A stretch of DNA of 64,000 nt from Rhodococcus sp. OK302 (GTDB taxonomy: Bacteria > Actinomycetota > Actinomycetes > Mycobacteriales > Mycobacteriaceae), in NCBI RefSeq assembly GCF_002245895.1, contig NZ_NPJZ01000001.1:4581501-4645500 (forward strand), written 5' to 3'. Each line of letters starts with the position of its first letter. The first letter of the stretch is position 1. The position numbers and the translations under genes were made by a program. Shown here piece after piece: positions 15,001 through 23,487 of the stretch. The notes beneath the pieces are model-generated. The model did not search any database. It was not told where the DNA came from and saw only the letters and a program-made list of their open reading frames with translations.

Positions 15001-16411
15001 TCGGTAGCTCTAACAGGCCGGGCATCCCCGCGAGGGTGCGCCGCCAGTAGTCCAGCTGCCTGGCCATCTCGCGCCTGCGCGTGCCTTCCCTCGCGCTGGC
15101 CGAGTGAACGGCGGATATCGGAGTATCTGGGCCGGCTGCCACGAGATCTTCGACGAGCGAAACAAACCCGTCATGGTGCGGCGCCAACTCGTCGTCACGA
15201 TAGCGGTCCGAGTTTCCCCGGAACTCGACGAAAGTCTTTGCCGGTGTACCACTCTGGTAGACATTGACCAGTAGATCCTCGATCGGACCGGAAGTCAGAA
15301 CGTGGAAATCACCGGTCACGGGACCGAAATTGATTTCCTGAGGAAACAGCATCACATTGACCATCGGTGCCGAACTCCTGCGCGAAACCGCACCGCCGCT
15401 CACACCACGAAGCATTTCGTGGAGATTGGCTCGCTGGTGCCGCAATGCACCCACCAGTTCGAGGTGGACACGCTCGACCAACTCCCCGACCGTATCCTCC
15501 GCGCGAACTTCGATCCGCAACGGCGCAACATTGACCAACATGCCCCCCGAGCGCCGAAGAACTGCGGTAGTCCGAGCAGATACCGGGATATCCACCCGGA
15601 CGTCCGTTCGGCCCGTCATCCGCGCGAGGTAGCAGGCGAAGCCTGCGATTATCGTGGCCGTCGACGTACCACTCCCCCGCCGATCCGAATCCGTCAGCCG
15701 CGCAACGGTTTCCTCTGAAAGGGACCTGGCCGTCAACGTATCGGTCACAGTCGGAGGCGCTTCTCGTTCGGCCAGACTCACACCGTCTGCAAGTCCCGCG
15801 AGCTTCTCGGTCCAGTACGCACGGTCGGACTCGAATCGACTGGACTCCCGGTACCGACAATCGAGTTCGTACAACGTGCGCAAATCAGCCGCAGTGCCAG
15901 GTTCGGGCTCACGCCCCTCGATTGCCGCCGAGTACAACGCTGCAATACGGTTTACCATCGTCATCGCTGCATAGGCGTCCAGTACAACGTGGTGGGCGCG
16001 GCCGTACCACAGGTAGTGGGCGTCACCGACTTTCAGAATCGACGACGCGATCAGACGGTCGCGCATCGGGTTCATCTCGCTCGTACGGTCCTCGTACATC
16101 CACGCCTGCGCAGCCGCCATCGGATCGGTTTCGGTAGAAAAATCGATGAACCCTATCTCTCCTCCGAGCAAAGGATCGACAACTTGGTACGGCTCGCCGG
16201 AAAGCTCGATCAATCGGAGATACGCCCATTGGACTTCATGCCCCGCTGCTACAGCGGCTCGGCGGAACACGTCGAGATCGAGATCGCCGTGGAATTCCAC
16301 GTACTGCGCGATACAGTGAGGCACATTCGGGGCAAGTTGCTGAGCAAACCAAACGCCGTACTGCGCCGACGACAACGGAAACGCCTCTGAAGGAAGACGA
16401 TTGGGCGTCAC
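1..16411 (-). CDS. Giant four-module non-ribosomal peptide synthetase (C-terminus outside window)
   Basis: This is one open frame from a GTG at 16411 to the window edge, 5,470 codons without a stop. Domains, with approximate residues: C1 1-430 (HHVVLDA, H140), an extra half condensation domain 432-700, A1 725-1226, carrier 1 (Ser1265, GGNS); C2 1310-1760 (HHIAADG, H1450), A2 1778-2290, carrier 2 (Ser2327, GGDS), E1 2376-2858 (HHSAVDG, H2516); C3 2860-3310 (HHLLLDG, H3014), A3 3326-3830, carrier 3 (Ser3872, GGDS), E2 3925-4405 (HHSVVDG, H4066); C4 4410-4860 (HHLLIDG, H4564), A4 4875-5385, carrier 4 (Ser5420, GGNS). GGDS carriers precede E domains and GGNS carriers do not, as the family rule predicts. 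C3 and C4 follow E domains and start [11 protein letters not shown] / [11 protein letters not shown], fitting D-donor condensation. The product is inferred to be an at least four-residue peptide with D residues at positions 2 and 3. No thioesterase or MbtH protein is visible. The assembly is cytosolic; the product is unknown. Confidence 0.97.
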   Translation of the reverse strand, partial: MTPNRLPSEAFPLSSAQYGVWFAQQLAPNVPHCIAQYVEFHGDLDLDVFRRAAVAAGHEVQWAYLRLIELSGEPYQVVDPLLGGEIGFIDFSTETDPMAAAQAWMYEDRTSEMNPMRDRLIASSILKVGDAHYLWYGRAHHVVLDAYAAMTMVNRIAALYSAAIEGREPEPGTAADLRTLYELDCRYRESSRFESDRAYWTEKLAGLADGVSLAEREAPPTVTDTLTARSLSEETVARLTDSDRRGSGTSTATIIAGFACYLARMTGRTDVRVDIPVSARTTAVLRRSGGMLVNVAPLRIEVRAEDTVGELVERVHLELVGALRHQRANLHEMLRGVSGGAVSRRSSAPMVNVMLFPQEINFGPVTGDFHVLTSGPIEDLLVNVYQSGTPAKTFVEFRGNSDRYRDDELAPHHDGFVSLVEDLVAAGPDTPISAVHSASAREGTRRREMARQLDYWRRTLAGMPGLLELPTDRRRPKQQTRKLDSVQVSFGMQLPDQLKEISVKRDSTLFSVVHAALVVMLARLCGTEDIAIGAPLARSPAAGECDESAVVADAVVLRTRVDPGCSFSDLVDQVKHRDHDAFSHTQVPFDGVVDALGVARSSAYSPLVQVVLGFDGDAPTSTPGVAVTAPEAWCLGKRCDLQVTVKNEVNDADHGVNLSLELTFAGDLFDRETMQAFADRLVRVLERCLVDPSVRIDDIDLLSQLECRQLGPVRGTLPLPAATLPELLTASVAADPDAIAVVCGDRKWTYAELDCRSNRLAHWLIGRTVGPESCVAVAMARSFESVVAVWAIAKTGAAFVPVDPAYPHARLEHMLADSGAVVGLTIAAASAALPSAVPWLVLDDDAVDAEIAGYPATPVKDRDRTATLNLDHPAYVIYTSGSTGVPKGVVVPHRGLTDLVAEQCEQFATGPDARVLHFASPSFDASVFEMVWAFGSRARLVIAPSTVYGGTELAALLDREQVTHAVLTPSALMSVDPEGCESLRCLVVAGEACSPDLALRWAPGRAMFDAYGPTESTIMANVGALDVSGEPVTIGGPIRGFEEVVLDSRLRPVPIGVAGELYVAGPGLARGYRNQSGRSAARFVADPFGVPGRRLYRTGDVVRWRHDRAGSLSLEYVGRTDFQVKIRGFRIELGEIDSVLTGHPHVGFAVTRSRAGPAGDPVLVSYVLPSGSEGVDVVELRTYVRSLLPEYMVPVAISVLDELPLTPVGKLDSSALPEPDFGVASAEFLSPRTMTEESVAGIFAEMLAADELGIYANFFNLGGNSLIATKVVARINSALGVNIGVRDLFDAPTVVALAARIECAGHTSARPALTAGERPDRVPVSLAQQRMWLVNQLDTSSSAYNIPIALRLTGELDAEALRAALTDVVDRHETLRTVYPASAEGPLQVVVPTDQVVAELLPVTVPDGASLDEQIADLAGAGFDVTDEVPVRTALFRIDHHEHVLVMVVHHIAADGSSLAPLARDVVAAYTARMHGRAPNWGPTAVSYADYTLWQRSILGSESDPDSLAAAELTYWRQTLAGMAESTPFPTDRPRPTWRSGRGSSVRFELGESLHRRLGIFAREHNSTIFMTLHAALAVLLSRLSGSTDIAVGTPIAGRGEAALDEMVGMFVNTVVLRTHVEPGYSFEDLLRQVRECDLGAFAHAQSPFEQVLESVDHVRSTAVSPLFQVMMELQNTEPPNLVLPDLEVEVVDVDLDVARYDLHLSLAEKFDPGDGAPSGISASFVFAIDILDPATVHSFVDRFIRILEEVVAAPSARVEDVGLLSPEELLELTAVSGDSAGPGALLPELLAAGAANRSAIAVVCGERRWTYRDLDEQSNRLARLLIGQGVGPESGVAVALGRSVESVSAAIAVAKSGASFVPVDPLYPAARIQHILTDSAVTVGITISEWRDILPGSVRWIVLDDPVVEGALLRESVLPISDGERTAELDIDHPAYVIYTSGSTGAPKGVIVTHRGLANLVAEQCSRFGLGPDSRVLHVASPSFDAAVLEQLWAFASGGRLVIAPQSVYGGGELAEILLREKVTHAALTPALLGTVDPAGLEDLGTVVVGGEACPPELVTRWAPGRRMFNTYGPAEATIQSNAGAPMVAGEVVTVGGPICGFAESVLDARLRPVPVGVVGELYLAGPGLARGYRNRRDLTASRFVADPFTGSGRRMYRTGDVVRWLRLPDGSLTVDYVGRSDLQVKIRGVRIELVEIESALSACPGVAQAAAAVRREAERGDRLIGYVVPEPGVDLDVRAVLDGVGETLSPHMVPATVMVLESLPLTSNGKLDRDGLPEPDFASGRSTFRAPVTEVEIVLAGLFEEVLGVAEVGVEDSFFSLGGDSIMSIQLVSRAKQAGVHFSPRDVFERKSVAGVAEVAVVGEGTAALEELAGGGVGEVPLTPIIHWLLERGGSGFGRFSQAVMLGLPVGIDRPTLAGVVQAVLDRHDMLRARLFRKPDASWSWEVLPAGMIRADAVIHTVPMEEGTDFRELAAAELNAAADRLDPASGILVQVVWFAPVETRDPGRVLIVVHHSAVDGVSWRVLVPDLATAWAQIDAGQEPDLAPVGTSMRRWAHGLVDAAHEPARIAEIDVWRKMAIADDPVIGSRPLNPVVDVNSTVECICVELPSDITEALLTTVPEAFHGGVGDGLVAALATAVTMWRRDHGVNVDDVLIGLEGHGREESVVPGSDLTRTVGWFSTSFPMRLDLSGIHLEEVSVGGAVAGALVKSVKEQLLAVPDHGIGYGLLRYLDDDTGSELRDLPAPHIAFNYLGRVVTELPEGVPEAGWLPVDDAGQLSGAQNPDMPVSAVLDINAMTVGSASAPRLRATWSFPRGVLTAAEVDELAASWCEVLTALTRYAGTDGAGGHTPSDFDLVALGQAEIEDLEDRYPAMSDVWPLSPLQAGLLFHALVSEESVDAYVVQLVVELRGHVDPERLRRAAQMVLDRHANLRTAFVPDTEGGPVQVVRSDASAPWKQIDLSGLDDDAQDREWDQLTAADWAAGFDTARAPLLRWMLVTTGPAGYRLMLTNHHLLLDGWSTPLLLRELLLLYATGGDTAPLPRLSPYRDYLAWVEQQDVERSLEEWMRLLGDVDGPTLVAPLEPGRRFAESRDVRGELSEEQTSALTDFARSRGVTLNTVVEVAWAIILGALTSRDDVTFGATVSGRPPQIEGIESMIGLLVNTLPVRVRLDPHETLGGLLDRIQAEQAALLDHHYVGLADIQRVAGPGAVFDTMTVFESYPVDRAGLTASTDIAGMRVVDVSGTDSAHYPISVIAHVDKKLNLRIKYLPELFDHDAITEILERTLRVIESVVADADVPLAKLDLLSPDEFGELSSVSGGPAARGRVLPELLAVGAENRSAIAVVCGDRRWTYGELDEQSNRLARLLIGRGVGPESSVAVAMARSFESVVAVWAVTKSGASFVPVDPLYPAARIEHMVSDSAVAVGITLSEWRDRLPDSVRWLELDDSTVRMELTGLAVDPVTDEDRLATLALDHPAYVIYTSGSTGVPKGVVITHRGVANLVVEQCSRFGLGPDARVLHVASPSFDAAVFEQMMAFGAGARLVIAPPFLYGGGELAQLLDDEGVTHAVLTPTALASIDTTAIDAASLQCLMVAGEACPPELAARWSRDRVMFNLYGPTESTIWSNAGPPLVPDDPVTVGGPIHGFDECVLDCRLRPVPVGMVGELYLAGPALARGYRRRVGLTASRFVADPFAGSGRRMYRTGDLVRWLRGSDGSLNLDYVGRSDDQVKVRGFRIELGEVESALMNCPGVSRAVATVHSDEPSGDRLIGYVVAESGVDVDARAVLAFAGEQLAPHMVPAAVMLLDSLPVTPNGKLDRAALPTPEFGTGRSEFHAPRTEMEKALAGLFEEVLGLESVGVDDSFFALGGDSIMSIQLAARAKRTGVVFSPRDVFDRKSVAGLAQVAVVGDDVEALTLEELAGGGVGTIPLTPILSWLLERGEAGFGRFSQAVMLGLPEHVDAEGLRRTVQVLLDRHDMLRARLRRNEATSGEWTWEALPEAMIQAEDIITRVALDVALGGSQFHELASRELDAAAERLNPADGIVMQVVWFDPEAGRGRVLIVIHHSVVDGVSWRVLVPDLATAWAQIAAGVQPELASVGTSMRRWAHGLVEAAQRPERIAELDIWRAMAVDDPMIGSRPLDLAIDVAATSETVEVDVPADVTESLLTTVPEVFHGGVGDGLVATLALAVTKWRRDLGADLEDVVIGLEGHGREEGVVPGSDLTRTVGWFSTTFPVRLDLSGIDLDDAYAGGRTLETLVKSVKEQLLAVPDHGIGYGLLRYLNDDTGSVLQDLPVPQIAFNYLGRVTTGISVIGSDGGWVPVDDAGNLSGAQNPDMPVPTVLDINSLTIDDGIRPTLRAVWSFPRGVLTAEEVGVPARLWLEALSLLATYAAQPGAGGHTPTDLSLVTLGQTEIERLENRYPGLSDVWPLAPLQKGLLFHALASDTASVDAYLVQLVVELRGHVDSARLRRAGHTLLDRHPNLRTAFVPNTDAGPVQVVEDNADAPWSEIDLSGFGNEARGSEWDQLMAADRGTRFDPAHAPLLRWTLVTIGPDHYRLVLTNHHLLIDGWSTPLLLKEFLVLYATEGDSAILPPVRPYRDYLAWIAEHDTTASLATWVRAFDGLADPTLVAPADPGRRYSESKDVADELTEEQTAALAGFARARGVTLNTVIQTVWAIILGELTSRDDVTFGATVSGRPPQLEGIESMIGLFVNTLPVRVRLDAGETLGQLLDRVQSEQAELLDHHYVSLSDIQRVAGPGAVFDTMTVFESYPIDREGLTEDTDIAGMHVVGVSGADASHYPIGLVADIDTTLHLRIKYLPEIFDHDAMAEILQRVRRVLDAVVADPDLPLARLDLLSPEEYRELTSVTGGPAVPGLVLPELLAAGAENRSAIAVVFGDRQWTYGEIDDHSNRLARLLISRGIGPESSVAVAFPRSFGEVVAARAVAKSGAAFVPVDPLYPTARVEYMLNDSAVSLGITNSEWRDRLPGSVEWLVVDDPVTESELGSASALPVDDLDRTANLEIDHAAYVIYTSGSTGVPKGVVVSHRGLANLVAEQCSRFDLGPDSRVLHAASPSFDAAVLEQLWAFTSGGRLVIVPPEVYGGNELAEILLREKVTHAALTPSLLGTVDPAGLEDLKTVVVGGESCPPELVERWAPGRRMFNTYGPAEATIQTDAGEPLAAGEKVTIGDPTCGVGEVVLDGRLRPVPVGVPGELYVEGPCLARGYRNRMGLTASRFVADPFGSSGRRMYRTGDVVRWLRRPGHGLALDYVGRSDLQVKVRGSRIELGEVESALLACKGVTRAVAAVRSDERSGDRLVGYVTPRPGVALDSTEVLSFVGERLAPQMLPATVMVLDAMPLTVNGKIDRAALPTPDFEAGRAEFREPSEGTESAVAAAFAAELGTSRVGADDNFFALGGNSLMAASVAARLHESISVDVPVQWILTHSTPESLTHRIATRGAEPAEADSAL
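14320..15118 (-). other. Extra C-terminal half of a condensation domain inside the NRPS
   Basis: C1 already has both lobes when the protein continues, after a short linker ([19 protein letters not shown]), into a second segment that begins as the middle of a normal condensation domain does ([19 protein letters not shown]). It runs through the rest of the fold ([28 protein letters not shown], then [15 protein letters not shown]) into A1. The N-terminal lobe with its HHxxxDG histidines is missing from this copy, so it should not catalyse condensation. It may be a leftover of module recombination or a structural spacer. Seen directly; the interpretation is inferred. Confidence 0.8.
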
Positions 16412-16488
16412 AGTCTATTCACCGCCGTCACATAGATTGCTTGATTCATCATGCGCACGAGTTCTTCGGGGAGCTCTTCAGAATTCCG

Positions 16489-17142
16489 CTACGAAGTAAT
16501 CTTCGCGACGATATATGCACGCGCAGGCGACGGCATGGTCGGCGCAAATTTCTTCAAATACGCAGACATCCATTCGGATCGAGTTGCCAAAAATGGGTAG
16601 TCAGTGCTGACCATTTGTCTCACTGCCAGCATCGGCAAGGGAGAATCAAGCGGCCTGAAATCGTCATTCCACAGGCCGGGTTGAAGGCATCCCGGATAGA
16701 ATTGGCCCAGCATCAGGCCATTTTTGACAAATTTCGACTTTCGCTGAAGTTGAACTGTTTCGATAACATTGAAGTTCGAGATATTCGGGAAGATCGCCAC
16801 TATCGCCCGAAATATCGCATCCTTCCCCTCGCCTGGAGGCAACTCTTGGTATATATCCGCCATATCTTCCGCTATAGCTGCCATTGTGTCGAAATCGATA
16901 TTGGCGTCGTCAAGAACGCCGGCCCAAAAAAGTTGTCGATCCACAGACGGACCAGTAAATGGACACACGGGACCAGCGCGTCCTAAATCCGGGTGCGGTT
17001 CAGTCAAGAATTCGAGTGCCCACTTCTTGAACATTCGAATCGTGTCGCTCTTCGATTCGACTGATTCTTTGTCGAATACGTTGATGAACTCGACGTGAGA
17101 TCGTGTACCGATTATTCGTTCGGTAGTCCGTTTCAGTGTCAT
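16489..17142 (-). CDS. Protein of unknown function upstream of the NRPS (DUF6875-like)
   Basis: The gene ends 77 bp before the NRPS start on the same strand, so the two are probably co-transcribed. I prefer the ATG at 17142 (217 aa) because AAGG lies nine bases upstream; ATG 17151, GTG 17160 and TTG 17163 are in-frame alternatives. The protein is soluble, with no signal peptide or membrane helix. It has a conserved-looking segment GRAGPVCPFTGPSVDRQLFW near residue 65 and a C-terminal stretch rich in Pro/Phe/Trp. I recall similar proteins (annotated DUF6875) beside actinobacterial NRPS clusters, but the family name comes from memory. No catalytic motif is recognised. A tailoring, accessory or resistance role in the peptide pathway is possible and unproven. 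Confidence 0.75.
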   Translation of the reverse strand: MTLKRTTERIIGTRSHVEFINVFDKESVESKSDTIRMFKKWALEFLTEPHPDLGRAGPVCPFTGPSVDRQLFWAGVLDDANIDFDTMAAIAEDMADIYQELPPGEGKDAIFRAIVAIFPNISNFNVIETVQLQRKSKFVKNGLMLGQFYPGCLQPGLWNDDFRPLDSPLPMLAVRQMVSTDYPFLATRSEWMSAYLKKFAPTMPSPARAYIVAKITS

Positions 17143-17164
17143 TGTCGCCATCCTTGTCACCAAC

Positions 17165-17177
17165 GAGGCTGAGCCTC
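17165..17177. promoter_or_regulatory. Perfect 13-bp palindrome before the NRPS operon
   Basis: GAGGCTGAGCCTC is a perfect inverted repeat 23 bp upstream of the preferred start of the gene preceding the NRPS. It overlaps a purine-rich GGAGGG stretch on the minus strand. It shares AGGCT and flanking GG/T with the actinobacterial iron-box consensus but matches only about 10 of 19 positions, so iron control is not established. It is a candidate operator for the NRPS operon. Confidence 0.3.
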
Positions 17178-17686
17178 ACCCTCCGCAGCGGAAGTACCGG
17201 TCAACGCCGTGGAAGTGAGAGGCCGCGGAAGTGGGTGAGGGTCCTGATGGAATGTGATGGGAAAACGGGTTTCAGGTGCCGGCCGTGAACGCCAGTCAAG
17301 AAAAGTTGGAATGCGACCATGTTGCCTCCTGGAATTGCATCTCCATTCCCAGAGTCGTCGACAGGCGTACGGATGTCGTCACCGCTGACACCCATCTGGC
17401 GTACCGGTCAACCTCACCTTGCACAGTGCAGTCGCCTTCAACGCCCACCCCCTGCAGACCAGACCCGCTCGAATCGTCCTGCGATCGTCGTCCATCGCGT
17501 TCCGGCGGCGTTTGTACCAGGTATGTACCACCGTGCGCTCGGTATGCTCGAAGTACGTGGACCCGGTGACGTTTGGGCAACTGCTCAGCCGGCTACCTGG
17601 GATCAGTCGTAAACCTGGTATCTCGGAGTCGCGCATGGCCGAATTCGATTCGCAGCAGACAACGATGCACAGCTGACAAGTTCGCC
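17178..17686. other. Divergent intergenic region between the NRPS operon and the two-component system
   Basis: About 0.5 kb without a convincing gene; the short frames here lack ribosome-binding sites and family resemblance. It must hold promoters for both the NRPS-side genes (minus) and the response regulator (plus). A tandem GTACC repeat (GTACCAGGTATGTACC, near 17516-17531) is the only short motif that stands out and could be a regulator site. Confidence 0.5.
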
Positions 17687-18400
17687 ATGACTTCCCAGAT
17701 CAGCAGTGGCAATCACAGCCGGCGCACCGAACCTGGTGACCCCGTCAGGTTGTCACTCCGTGTTGTCTTGGCCGAGGACGACGTCCTGCTCCGCGAGGGA
17801 ATGGCCAGCCTGTTGACTCGATCAGGAATCGACGTAGTCGGACAGGCCGGCGATGCGGCCCAGCTTCTCTCCGTCGTCCGCGACACGTCACCGGACCTCG
17901 TGGTGGTCGACATTCGGATGCCTCCGACGCAGACCACCGAGGGACTCGACGCGGCCAGAGTCATCCGCGGCGAACATCCCGAAACCGGCATCCTCGTCTT
18001 GTCTGCGCATGCCGATGTCGAGGATGCGATGGAACTCCTCGCCAGCGGCCAGGGCATCGGATACTTGCTCAAGAGTCGCGTCACCGACATCGCAGACTTT
18101 CTCGACACCATGGCGCGGATCGCCAAGGGCGCGACTGTCCTGGACCCGGCGCTTGTTCAGGAATTGGTGTCGTACCGCCGACGCAACGATCCGCTCGCCG
18201 CGCTCAGTGCGCGCGAACGGGAAGTCCTGGCGTTGATGGCGGAGGGTCGATCGAACGTCGGCATCGCCCATTCCCTGTGCGTCGCCGAAGGAACCGTCGA
18301 GAAGCACGTCCGAAGCATTCTCACCAAGCTGGGGATTACCGAGACAAGTGAGAACCACCGCCGGGTCCTGGCTGTGATCACCTTCCTCGAGGCACGCTGA
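17687..18400 (+). CDS. NarL/FixJ-family response regulator
   Basis: A 237-aa DNA-binding response regulator. The receiver domain (about residues 20-140) has the acidic pair in LAEDD, the phosphoacceptor Asp75 in VVVDIRMP and the conserved Lys in YLLKSRV. A LuxR-type helix-turn-helix follows near residues 165-230 (LSAREREVLALMAEGRSN, VEKHVRSILTKLGI). The start is the ATG at 17687; the frame is open further upstream but that extension has no receiver homology. The histidine kinase starts 24 bp downstream, so the pair is an operon and a cognate two-component system. The receiver would be phosphorylated by that kinase and act as a transcription factor. Targets are unknown; the adjacent universal stress protein gene is an obvious candidate. 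Confidence 0.95.
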   Translation: MTSQISSGNHSRRTEPGDPVRLSLRVVLAEDDVLLREGMASLLTRSGIDVVGQAGDAAQLLSVVRDTSPDLVVVDIRMPPTQTTEGLDAARVIRGEHPETGILVLSAHADVEDAMELLASGQGIGYLLKSRVTDIADFLDTMARIAKGATVLDPALVQELVSYRRRNDPLAALSAREREVLALMAEGRSNVGIAHSLCVAEGTVEKHVRSILTKLGITETSENHRRVLAVITFLEAR

Positions 18401-18424
18401 CCGGATCGGTGTGAGCACTACGCG

Positions 18425-20674
18425 ATGATGTGGAATCGATCAGCAATTCGAAGTCGGACGACGCCGGAACCCGGCGTCGCGTTTCGCACGCGATGGCTGT
18501 CGTCGCTGATGCGTCCGACGGCTCCTCGACTCATTGTCGGAATCGCTGTTGCGGCGACTTTCATCCTCGTGGAGTCGCTGTTGGTTATTGTGCTCCGACA
18601 ACTCGCTCCTGCCGAAGCTTTCGGTGTGGTCTACCTGGTCGGCGTCTTAGTAGTCTCCATCGTGTGGGGGTTCGGGTTGGCGGTGGTGACGTCGGTGGCC
18701 AGCGCCCTGGCCTTCGACTACTTCCGCAATTGGCCCCCGAACCTGGCTCCCACCGGCGCCCAGAACTGGATAGCCGTCGGTGTCTTCCTGGCCGTCGCAT
18801 TGTTGACCAACACCCTTGCCTCACTCGCCCGATCACGTGCCGTCGAGGCAGATCAACGCCGCCAAGAAGCCGACCTCGGAGCTGAGCTTGCCCACCTCAT
18901 GCTGCGTTCCGGCGACCCGAGATCTGTGATGGACGCAGCCGCCGAGCGGCTGGCGCAGGTACTCGGGTTGCCTTTCGCGACGCTCGAACTCGACACAATT
19001 CCGTCCGATCAGTTCCGCTGCGCGATCCCGGTGTCCGACGGCGTCACGCTACTCGTTCCCGCATCCCTGCCGGCACAGACGTTGCAGCGGCTTCGAGACA
19101 GGGTGGTGCCCTCTGTGGAAGCTCTGGTGGAGGCGACCCGTGATCGTGAGGCCATCAACCGGGCACTCGAGGCGAGCCGCAAAGATTTGGAGCGGTTCTT
19201 CGACCTCTCGTCCGACCTACTCTGCATCGCCGGACTGGACGGTTCCTACCGGCGCATCAATCCGGCATTCGAGAAAGCACTCGGATATCCGGCCTCGGAA
19301 TTGATGGCGCGACCGTTCTCGGAATTCGTCCATCCGGCAGATCTGAATCGAACTCGCGACGCTCTCGACCAGCTGGCCCGTGGGCAACCCGTCGCTCAAT
19401 TCGAGATCCGGTTCATCTGCAGCGACGGCTCCGAACGTTGGATCGAGTGGAACACGGTGTCGGATCGGAGCGAACTCTACGGAGCCGGCCGCGACGTGAC
19501 CGAACGCCGTGCGGCTCAACGAACTATCAAGGCAAGCCATGAAGCACTCCGCGTGCTTGCAGAGCAACAAGCCGCATTACGACGGGTTGCGACGTTGATT
19601 GCGCGAGGCGCCGATCAGTCGGAGGTGTTTGCATCGGTGGCCACGGAACTGTCCCGGATCCTCGGCGGGCACAGCACCGCGCTGTGCCACTTCGGGTCGG
19701 ACGGCGAGGCCACTTTGGTTGCGAATCGAACGGAGCCCGGCCTGAAATGGACGACTGTTGGCACACGCCTGTCACTGTCGGGCGAGAACGTCGCGTCGAA
19801 GGTGTTTCAGTCGGGTCGCGCCGCCCGCATGGACAGCTACGACAATGCGGCCGGTTCCACTGCGGCACTCATTCGAGACCTGGGCCTACGGTCCGTGGTG
19901 GGAGTCCCGATCGTCGTCGAAGGCCACTTGTGGGGCGCAGCTTTTGTCGGTTCGACACGCTCCGAACCACTGCCACCGGACACAGAGTCACGAATTGCAG
20001 ACTTCACGGACCTCGTGGCAACCGCTATCGCGAATGCTCAAACTCACGCGCAGCTCACCGCGTCTCGCGCCCGAATCGTCGCGGCCACCGACGATGCTCG
20101 ACGCCGTCTCGAACGAGATCTGCACGACGGCGCACAACAGCGCCTCGTATCTCTGGGACTCGCACTCCGATCGGCTGAAGCGGCAGCACCGGCCGAACCC
20201 GCAGCACTCAAAGAACAGATTTCCGACATCGTGGTGGGTCTGGGCGACGTGTCAGCGGATCTCCGAGAAATCTCCCGCGGAATTCATCCGGCGATCCTGT
20301 CGAAAGGTGGACTGGGCTCGGCACTGCGTGCACTGGCACGGCGTTCGACCGTCCCCGTCGAACTTGATCTGAATCTGGAACCGAACGTGCCCGAGCCTGC
20401 TGAGGTAGCCGCGTATTACGTTGTGGCAGAAGCACTGACGAATGCAGCCAAACACGCTCACGCGTCCGCAGTTTTTGTACGAGCCAGAACCGATGAGGCA
20501 ACTCTCGAGCTCTCGGTTCGCGATGACGGCGTCGGCGGAGCCGATTCCGGCAACGGATCCGGACTCACCGGTTTGGGTGACCGCGTCGAAGCTCTCGGCG
20601 GCCGGATGGAGATTGTCAGTCATACCGGAACCGGGACAGAATTGATCGTGGAAATCCCGATCGACCGTCACTGA
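18425..20674 (+). CDS. Multidomain membrane sensor histidine kinase (KdpD-like TM, PAS, GAF, HisKA_3)
   Basis: 749 aa. Residues about 35-135 form a hydrophobic membrane region of roughly four helices, like the DUF4118 region of KdpD. A PAS domain follows (about 250-360: FFDLSSDLLCIAGLDGSY, then RDVTERR), then a GAF domain (about 375-530), a HisKA_3 dimerisation domain with phosphoacceptor His567 (ERDLHDGAQQRL), and an HATPase domain with N-box EALTNAAKHAHA and glycine loops DDGVGGA and GSGLTGLGDR. This is the NarX/DesK class that partners NarL-type regulators, which agrees with the regulator 24 bp upstream. It senses an unidentified signal at the membrane and/or through GAF. No haem ligand can be named from sequence, so a DosS-like gas-sensing role is only a suggestion. 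Confidence 0.95.
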   Translation: MMWNRSAIRSRTTPEPGVAFRTRWLSSLMRPTAPRLIVGIAVAATFILVESLLVIVLRQLAPAEAFGVVYLVGVLVVSIVWGFGLAVVTSVASALAFDYFRNWPPNLAPTGAQNWIAVGVFLAVALLTNTLASLARSRAVEADQRRQEADLGAELAHLMLRSGDPRSVMDAAAERLAQVLGLPFATLELDTIPSDQFRCAIPVSDGVTLLVPASLPAQTLQRLRDRVVPSVEALVEATRDREAINRALEASRKDLERFFDLSSDLLCIAGLDGSYRRINPAFEKALGYPASELMARPFSEFVHPADLNRTRDALDQLARGQPVAQFEIRFICSDGSERWIEWNTVSDRSELYGAGRDVTERRAAQRTIKASHEALRVLAEQQAALRRVATLIARGADQSEVFASVATELSRILGGHSTALCHFGSDGEATLVANRTEPGLKWTTVGTRLSLSGENVASKVFQSGRAARMDSYDNAAGSTAALIRDLGLRSVVGVPIVVEGHLWGAAFVGSTRSEPLPPDTESRIADFTDLVATAIANAQTHAQLTASRARIVAATDDARRRLERDLHDGAQQRLVSLGLALRSAEAAAPAEPAALKEQISDIVVGLGDVSADLREISRGIHPAILSKGGLGSALRALARRSTVPVELDLNLEPNVPEPAEVAAYYVVAEALTNAAKHAHASAVFVRARTDEATLELSVRDDGVGGADSGNGSGLTGLGDRVEALGGRMEIVSHTGTGTELIVEIPIDRH

Positions 20675-20731
20675 TTTTCTCGAGATAGTCGCAGTAAGAT
20701 CTAAGTTGAGTTGCTTCGAAGGGCATCTGAC

Positions 20732-21271
20732 ATGAAGAACCATCACGAAGATCCGCACCCCGAGCACACGTTCCATCTCGAAAGTCCGGCCCCGGACCAT
20801 CGTCCGACTCGCCATATCGTTCTGGGCATCGGACCGGGATCTTCCAGCGACGATGCATTGGAATTCGCGCTGACACTCGCGGTCGCGGAAGGCGCATCTC
20901 TCCATGTCGTTCACTGCATCAGTCCCGAGGACATGCCCGTCGAAACGGATTCACCTCGCTTCGAGAACCGCTTACGCACCGAGATGACGAGGCAACGTGA
21001 GCACACGAGTTCGGCACTGGACTCGCATCCCGGCCCGTGGACCTACGACTGCAAGCATGGCGACCCCACCAGCGCCATACTGGCGATGGCAGACAAACAC
21101 GACGCATTCACTATCGTGGTCGGATCTCCTCGACGAGGTCCCATTTCCGCGATCAGCCAATTAACGCACAGGTCTGTCTCATCACGCTTGACACGACAGC
21201 ACAAGTATCCGGTTGTGGTGGTACCCGTCGGCGTGAAATCGACACGGTGGATGCGCAAGTCTGCGTCGTAA
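20732..21271 (+). CDS. Universal stress protein (UspA family), single domain
   Basis: A 179-aa protein with a single Usp fold: hydrophobic first strand HIVLGIGPGSSSDDALEFAL, central acidic helices, and the terminal VVVGSPRRG ... YPVVVVPVG motif that in ATP-binding Usps contacts the nucleotide (canonical G-2x-G-9x-G-S/T; here degenerate). The start at ATG 20732 is preceded by GAAGGG; a TTG at 20711 would add seven residues. It lies 57 bp after the histidine kinase on the same strand. The arrangement recalls DosR-regulon Usps, but no dormancy box is visible. Likely a cytosolic stress/dormancy protein under the adjacent two-component system; the regulation is inference. Confidence 0.9.
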   Translation: MKNHHEDPHPEHTFHLESPAPDHRPTRHIVLGIGPGSSSDDALEFALTLAVAEGASLHVVHCISPEDMPVETDSPRFENRLRTEMTRQREHTSSALDSHPGPWTYDCKHGDPTSAILAMADKHDAFTIVVGSPRRGPISAISQLTHRSVSSRLTRQHKYPVVVVPVGVKSTRWMRKSAS

Positions 21272-21295
21272 CCTCCGCGACGCAGATTTGCAATG

Positions 21296-22777
21296 TCAGG
21301 AAATCGAATAGTCCTCGAGGGGAAAACGTTTCGCCTCGACAAACGCATTGCGGGTGGAGGTTGGTCGCAGAATCGCAGCCTCACCGTGCTGATTGAAGTA
21401 GTAACTGCGCGCGGTCTGGCAACTACCGCCGTAAAAGACGGAGTCGGCCAGATTTTCGGTCATTCGATCGAGAAACTGAGCGTTAGCTTCCTCGGTGACT
21501 TCAAACGTGTCGGCCCGACGTCGTTTCACTTCTCCGAAGAGTCGCTCCATGTGCTGCATTTGCGATTCGATGGTCGTGAAGTACGACAAACCGCTGTAGG
21601 AATAGGGACTCGCCAGGGTGAGGAAGTTCGGGAAATACGGGACGGATACGCCCTCGTATGCCTGGAACCGATTGTCACGCCACCACTTTCCGAGGTTGCG
21701 CCCTTCGCGCCCGATCACCTCGATTGCCGGGAAGTTGACGTCCCACAGATTGAACCCGGTTGCCAGCACCAAGGTATCGATTTCCGTCTTCCGGCCATCC
21801 GCCGTAACGATTCCGTCGGACGCAATGTGATCGATCGACGTCGTCTCGAGATGCACATTGTCTTTGGTGAAAGTGCGGAAGTAGTTGTTGGAGAAGGTTG
21901 GTCGCTTACAGCCGAAGTCGTAATCCGGGGTCAGTTGCCAACGCAATGCGGCGTCACCGACTTGCGATCGGAGAAATGCACGCGAGAAGGCTGCCGCTGC
22001 CTTGTTGACGAGTTTGACCTGCTTGTAGTGCAAGACGGCACTGACCATGATCACTTCCAGAATCCCGGAGCTCACGGCGCGGGCAATCCGCTGTGTGAAC
22101 GGAATCCGCGAGAACAGTTTCTGCACCGCCGGCGGAATGGGCACGTCGAACTTGGGAACAACCCAGATCGGGGTGCGCTGATAGACGGTCAATTCTGTTG
22201 CCGCCCGCGCAAGTTCGGGAATGAGTTGCACTGCAGTCGCGCCGGTTCCGATGACAGCCGTTCTGGTTCCCGTCATGTCGTACGTATCGTCCCAGGCCGT
22301 GGTGTGAATGATCTTTCCGGCAAAATCGTCGATCCCGGAGATGTCGGGACGATGCGGTTGCGACAGAAAACCTGTTGCGGTCAGTAGATACTTCGCAGTA
22401 ACGTCCGGGCGGCCTTCGACGGAGACAACCCAGTGGGACTCGTCCTCGTCCCACCGTGCACCGTTGACCACCGCACCGAAGGTCATGTGTCGACGTAGGT
22501 CGTACTTGTCGGCAACATGGTCGGCGTATTTCTTCAGCTCAGCTCCGGGGGCAAAGAGCCTCGACCAGTTGGGGTTAGGTTCGAACGAGTACGAGTAGGT
22601 GACCGATGCGATGTCGACAGCCAGACCGGGGTAGCGGTTGACGTGCCAGGTTCCGCCCAGATCGTCTTCACGTTCGAGGATCGCCACGTTGTTCAAGCCC
22701 AACCGCTTGAGTTGAATTGCAGCGCCCATTCCGCCGAAGCCCGCGCCGACCACTACTGCGTCGTACTGCACTGCCAT
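21296..22777 (-). CDS. Type I Baeyer-Villiger / flavin-containing monooxygenase
   Basis: 493 aa, FAD- and NADPH-dependent. Motifs in order: FAD Rossmann VVVGAGFGGMG near the N-terminus, GGTWHVNRYPGLAVD, the Baeyer-Villiger fingerprint FAGKIIHTTAW (FxGxxxHTxxW), a second Rossmann VIGTGATAVQ for NADPH, and the C-terminal LATGF. This family inserts an oxygen atom beside a ketone carbonyl, giving esters or lactones; the natural substrate cannot be read from sequence. ATG 22777 is chosen because GAGAGGG precedes it. The gene is divergent from a TetR regulator with a strong palindrome between them, so ligand-induced control by that regulator is likely. The stop lies 24 bp from the convergent universal stress gene. 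Confidence 0.93.
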   Translation of the reverse strand: MAVQYDAVVVGAGFGGMGAAIQLKRLGLNNVAILEREDDLGGTWHVNRYPGLAVDIASVTYSYSFEPNPNWSRLFAPGAELKKYADHVADKYDLRRHMTFGAVVNGARWDEDESHWVVSVEGRPDVTAKYLLTATGFLSQPHRPDISGIDDFAGKIIHTTAWDDTYDMTGTRTAVIGTGATAVQLIPELARAATELTVYQRTPIWVVPKFDVPIPPAVQKLFSRIPFTQRIARAVSSGILEVIMVSAVLHYKQVKLVNKAAAAFSRAFLRSQVGDAALRWQLTPDYDFGCKRPTFSNNYFRTFTKDNVHLETTSIDHIASDGIVTADGRKTEIDTLVLATGFNLWDVNFPAIEVIGREGRNLGKWWRDNRFQAYEGVSVPYFPNFLTLASPYSYSGLSYFTTIESQMQHMERLFGEVKRRRADTFEVTEEANAQFLDRMTENLADSVFYGGSCQTARSYYFNQHGEAAILRPTSTRNAFVEAKRFPLEDYSIS

Positions 22778-22811
22778 TAGAGATTTCCCTCTCGTGAACC
22801 GCACATCAGAA

Positions 22812-22848
22812 AATGACACATCATTCCGTTACGGAAAACGGTATCATT
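22812..22848. promoter_or_regulatory. 37-bp palindromic operator between monooxygenase and TetR genes
   Basis: Two nested inverted repeats share one centre at 22830. The inner perfect repeat is TTCCGTTACGGAA (22824-22836). The outer pair is AATGACAC (22812-22819) against GTATCATT (22841-22848). By my count 14 of 18 position pairs are complementary. The site lies between the divergent starts, where TetR repressors commonly bind to control themselves and the neighbour. It overlaps the upstream ATG at 22813, arguing for the GTG at 22855 as the regulator start. Confidence 0.75.
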
Positions 22849-22854
22849 CCAGAC

Positions 22855-23487
22855 GTGACGAAGGCCATAACCCGAGCGGAACGAAAAAAGGCGGAGCTGC
22901 GCCGCGAGATCATCGATGCATCATTCGAGTGCTTCGCCCAGCAGGGCTACCACGCCACCGGAATTGCCGACATAGCAACAACTCTCGGAATCGGCCACGG
23001 CACGTTCTATCGATACTTCGAGAACAAACGCGACATCATCGATCACGTCATCGACGATCTGATCGCCAAAATCATCGGCGCACTTGCCACCGAGAACGCA
23101 CCGGACGCAGCCAATACTCTGGACGACTACCGCGCTCAAGTAGCGCGCATCGCCGAAGCACTCCCCCGCATCTTCTTCGACGACCCACGCATTCCCCGAG
23201 TGCTGCTATTCGAGACGACGGGTGTCGACGCCGACCTCACCAGCCGGATGCTTGATCTACTGGACCAATCCGCGGCACTAACGGCCGGCTATCTCCACCA
23301 CGGGGTCAATTGCGGATATCTCCGCGCCGACCTCGACATCGCGAATACCGCGCAAGCGATCAACGGCATGATGCTGGCCAGCGCAATTCAAGGCTTACGG
23401 GCGGAAAAACCCGTCGACTGCACCGCACTCAACCAGGCAATCACCCGGCTGATGTTCGACGGTATCCGCGCCGAACAATCCGAATAG
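22855..23487 (+). CDS. TetR/AcrR-family transcriptional regulator
   Basis: 210 aa from GTG 22855 (an ATG at 22813 would add 14 residues that are also the operator). The N-terminal helix-turn-helix is typical: RREIIDASFECFAQQGYHAT, GIADIATTLGIGHGTFYRYF, ENKRDIIDHV. The C-terminal ligand-binding half is all-helical and family-typical but does not reveal the ligand. It probably represses itself and the divergent Baeyer-Villiger monooxygenase, with derepression by a ketone or related compound; this is inferred from position and from the palindrome. Its stop codon abuts the hisF stop directly (tag then cta), leaving no space for a terminator. Confidence 0.92.
   Translation: MTKAITRAERKKAELRREIIDASFECFAQQGYHATGIADIATTLGIGHGTFYRYFENKRDIIDHVIDDLIAKIIGALATENAPDAANTLDDYRAQVARIAEALPRIFFDDPRIPRVLLFETTGVDADLTSRMLDLLDQSAALTAGYLHHGVNCGYLRADLDIANTAQAINGMMLASAIQGLRAEKPVDCTALNQAITRLMFDGIRAEQSE

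Noticed and set aside
17165..17183. IdeR/DtxR iron box before the NRPS operon
   Set aside because: Only about 10 of 19 consensus positions match; kept as a palindrome of unknown regulator.
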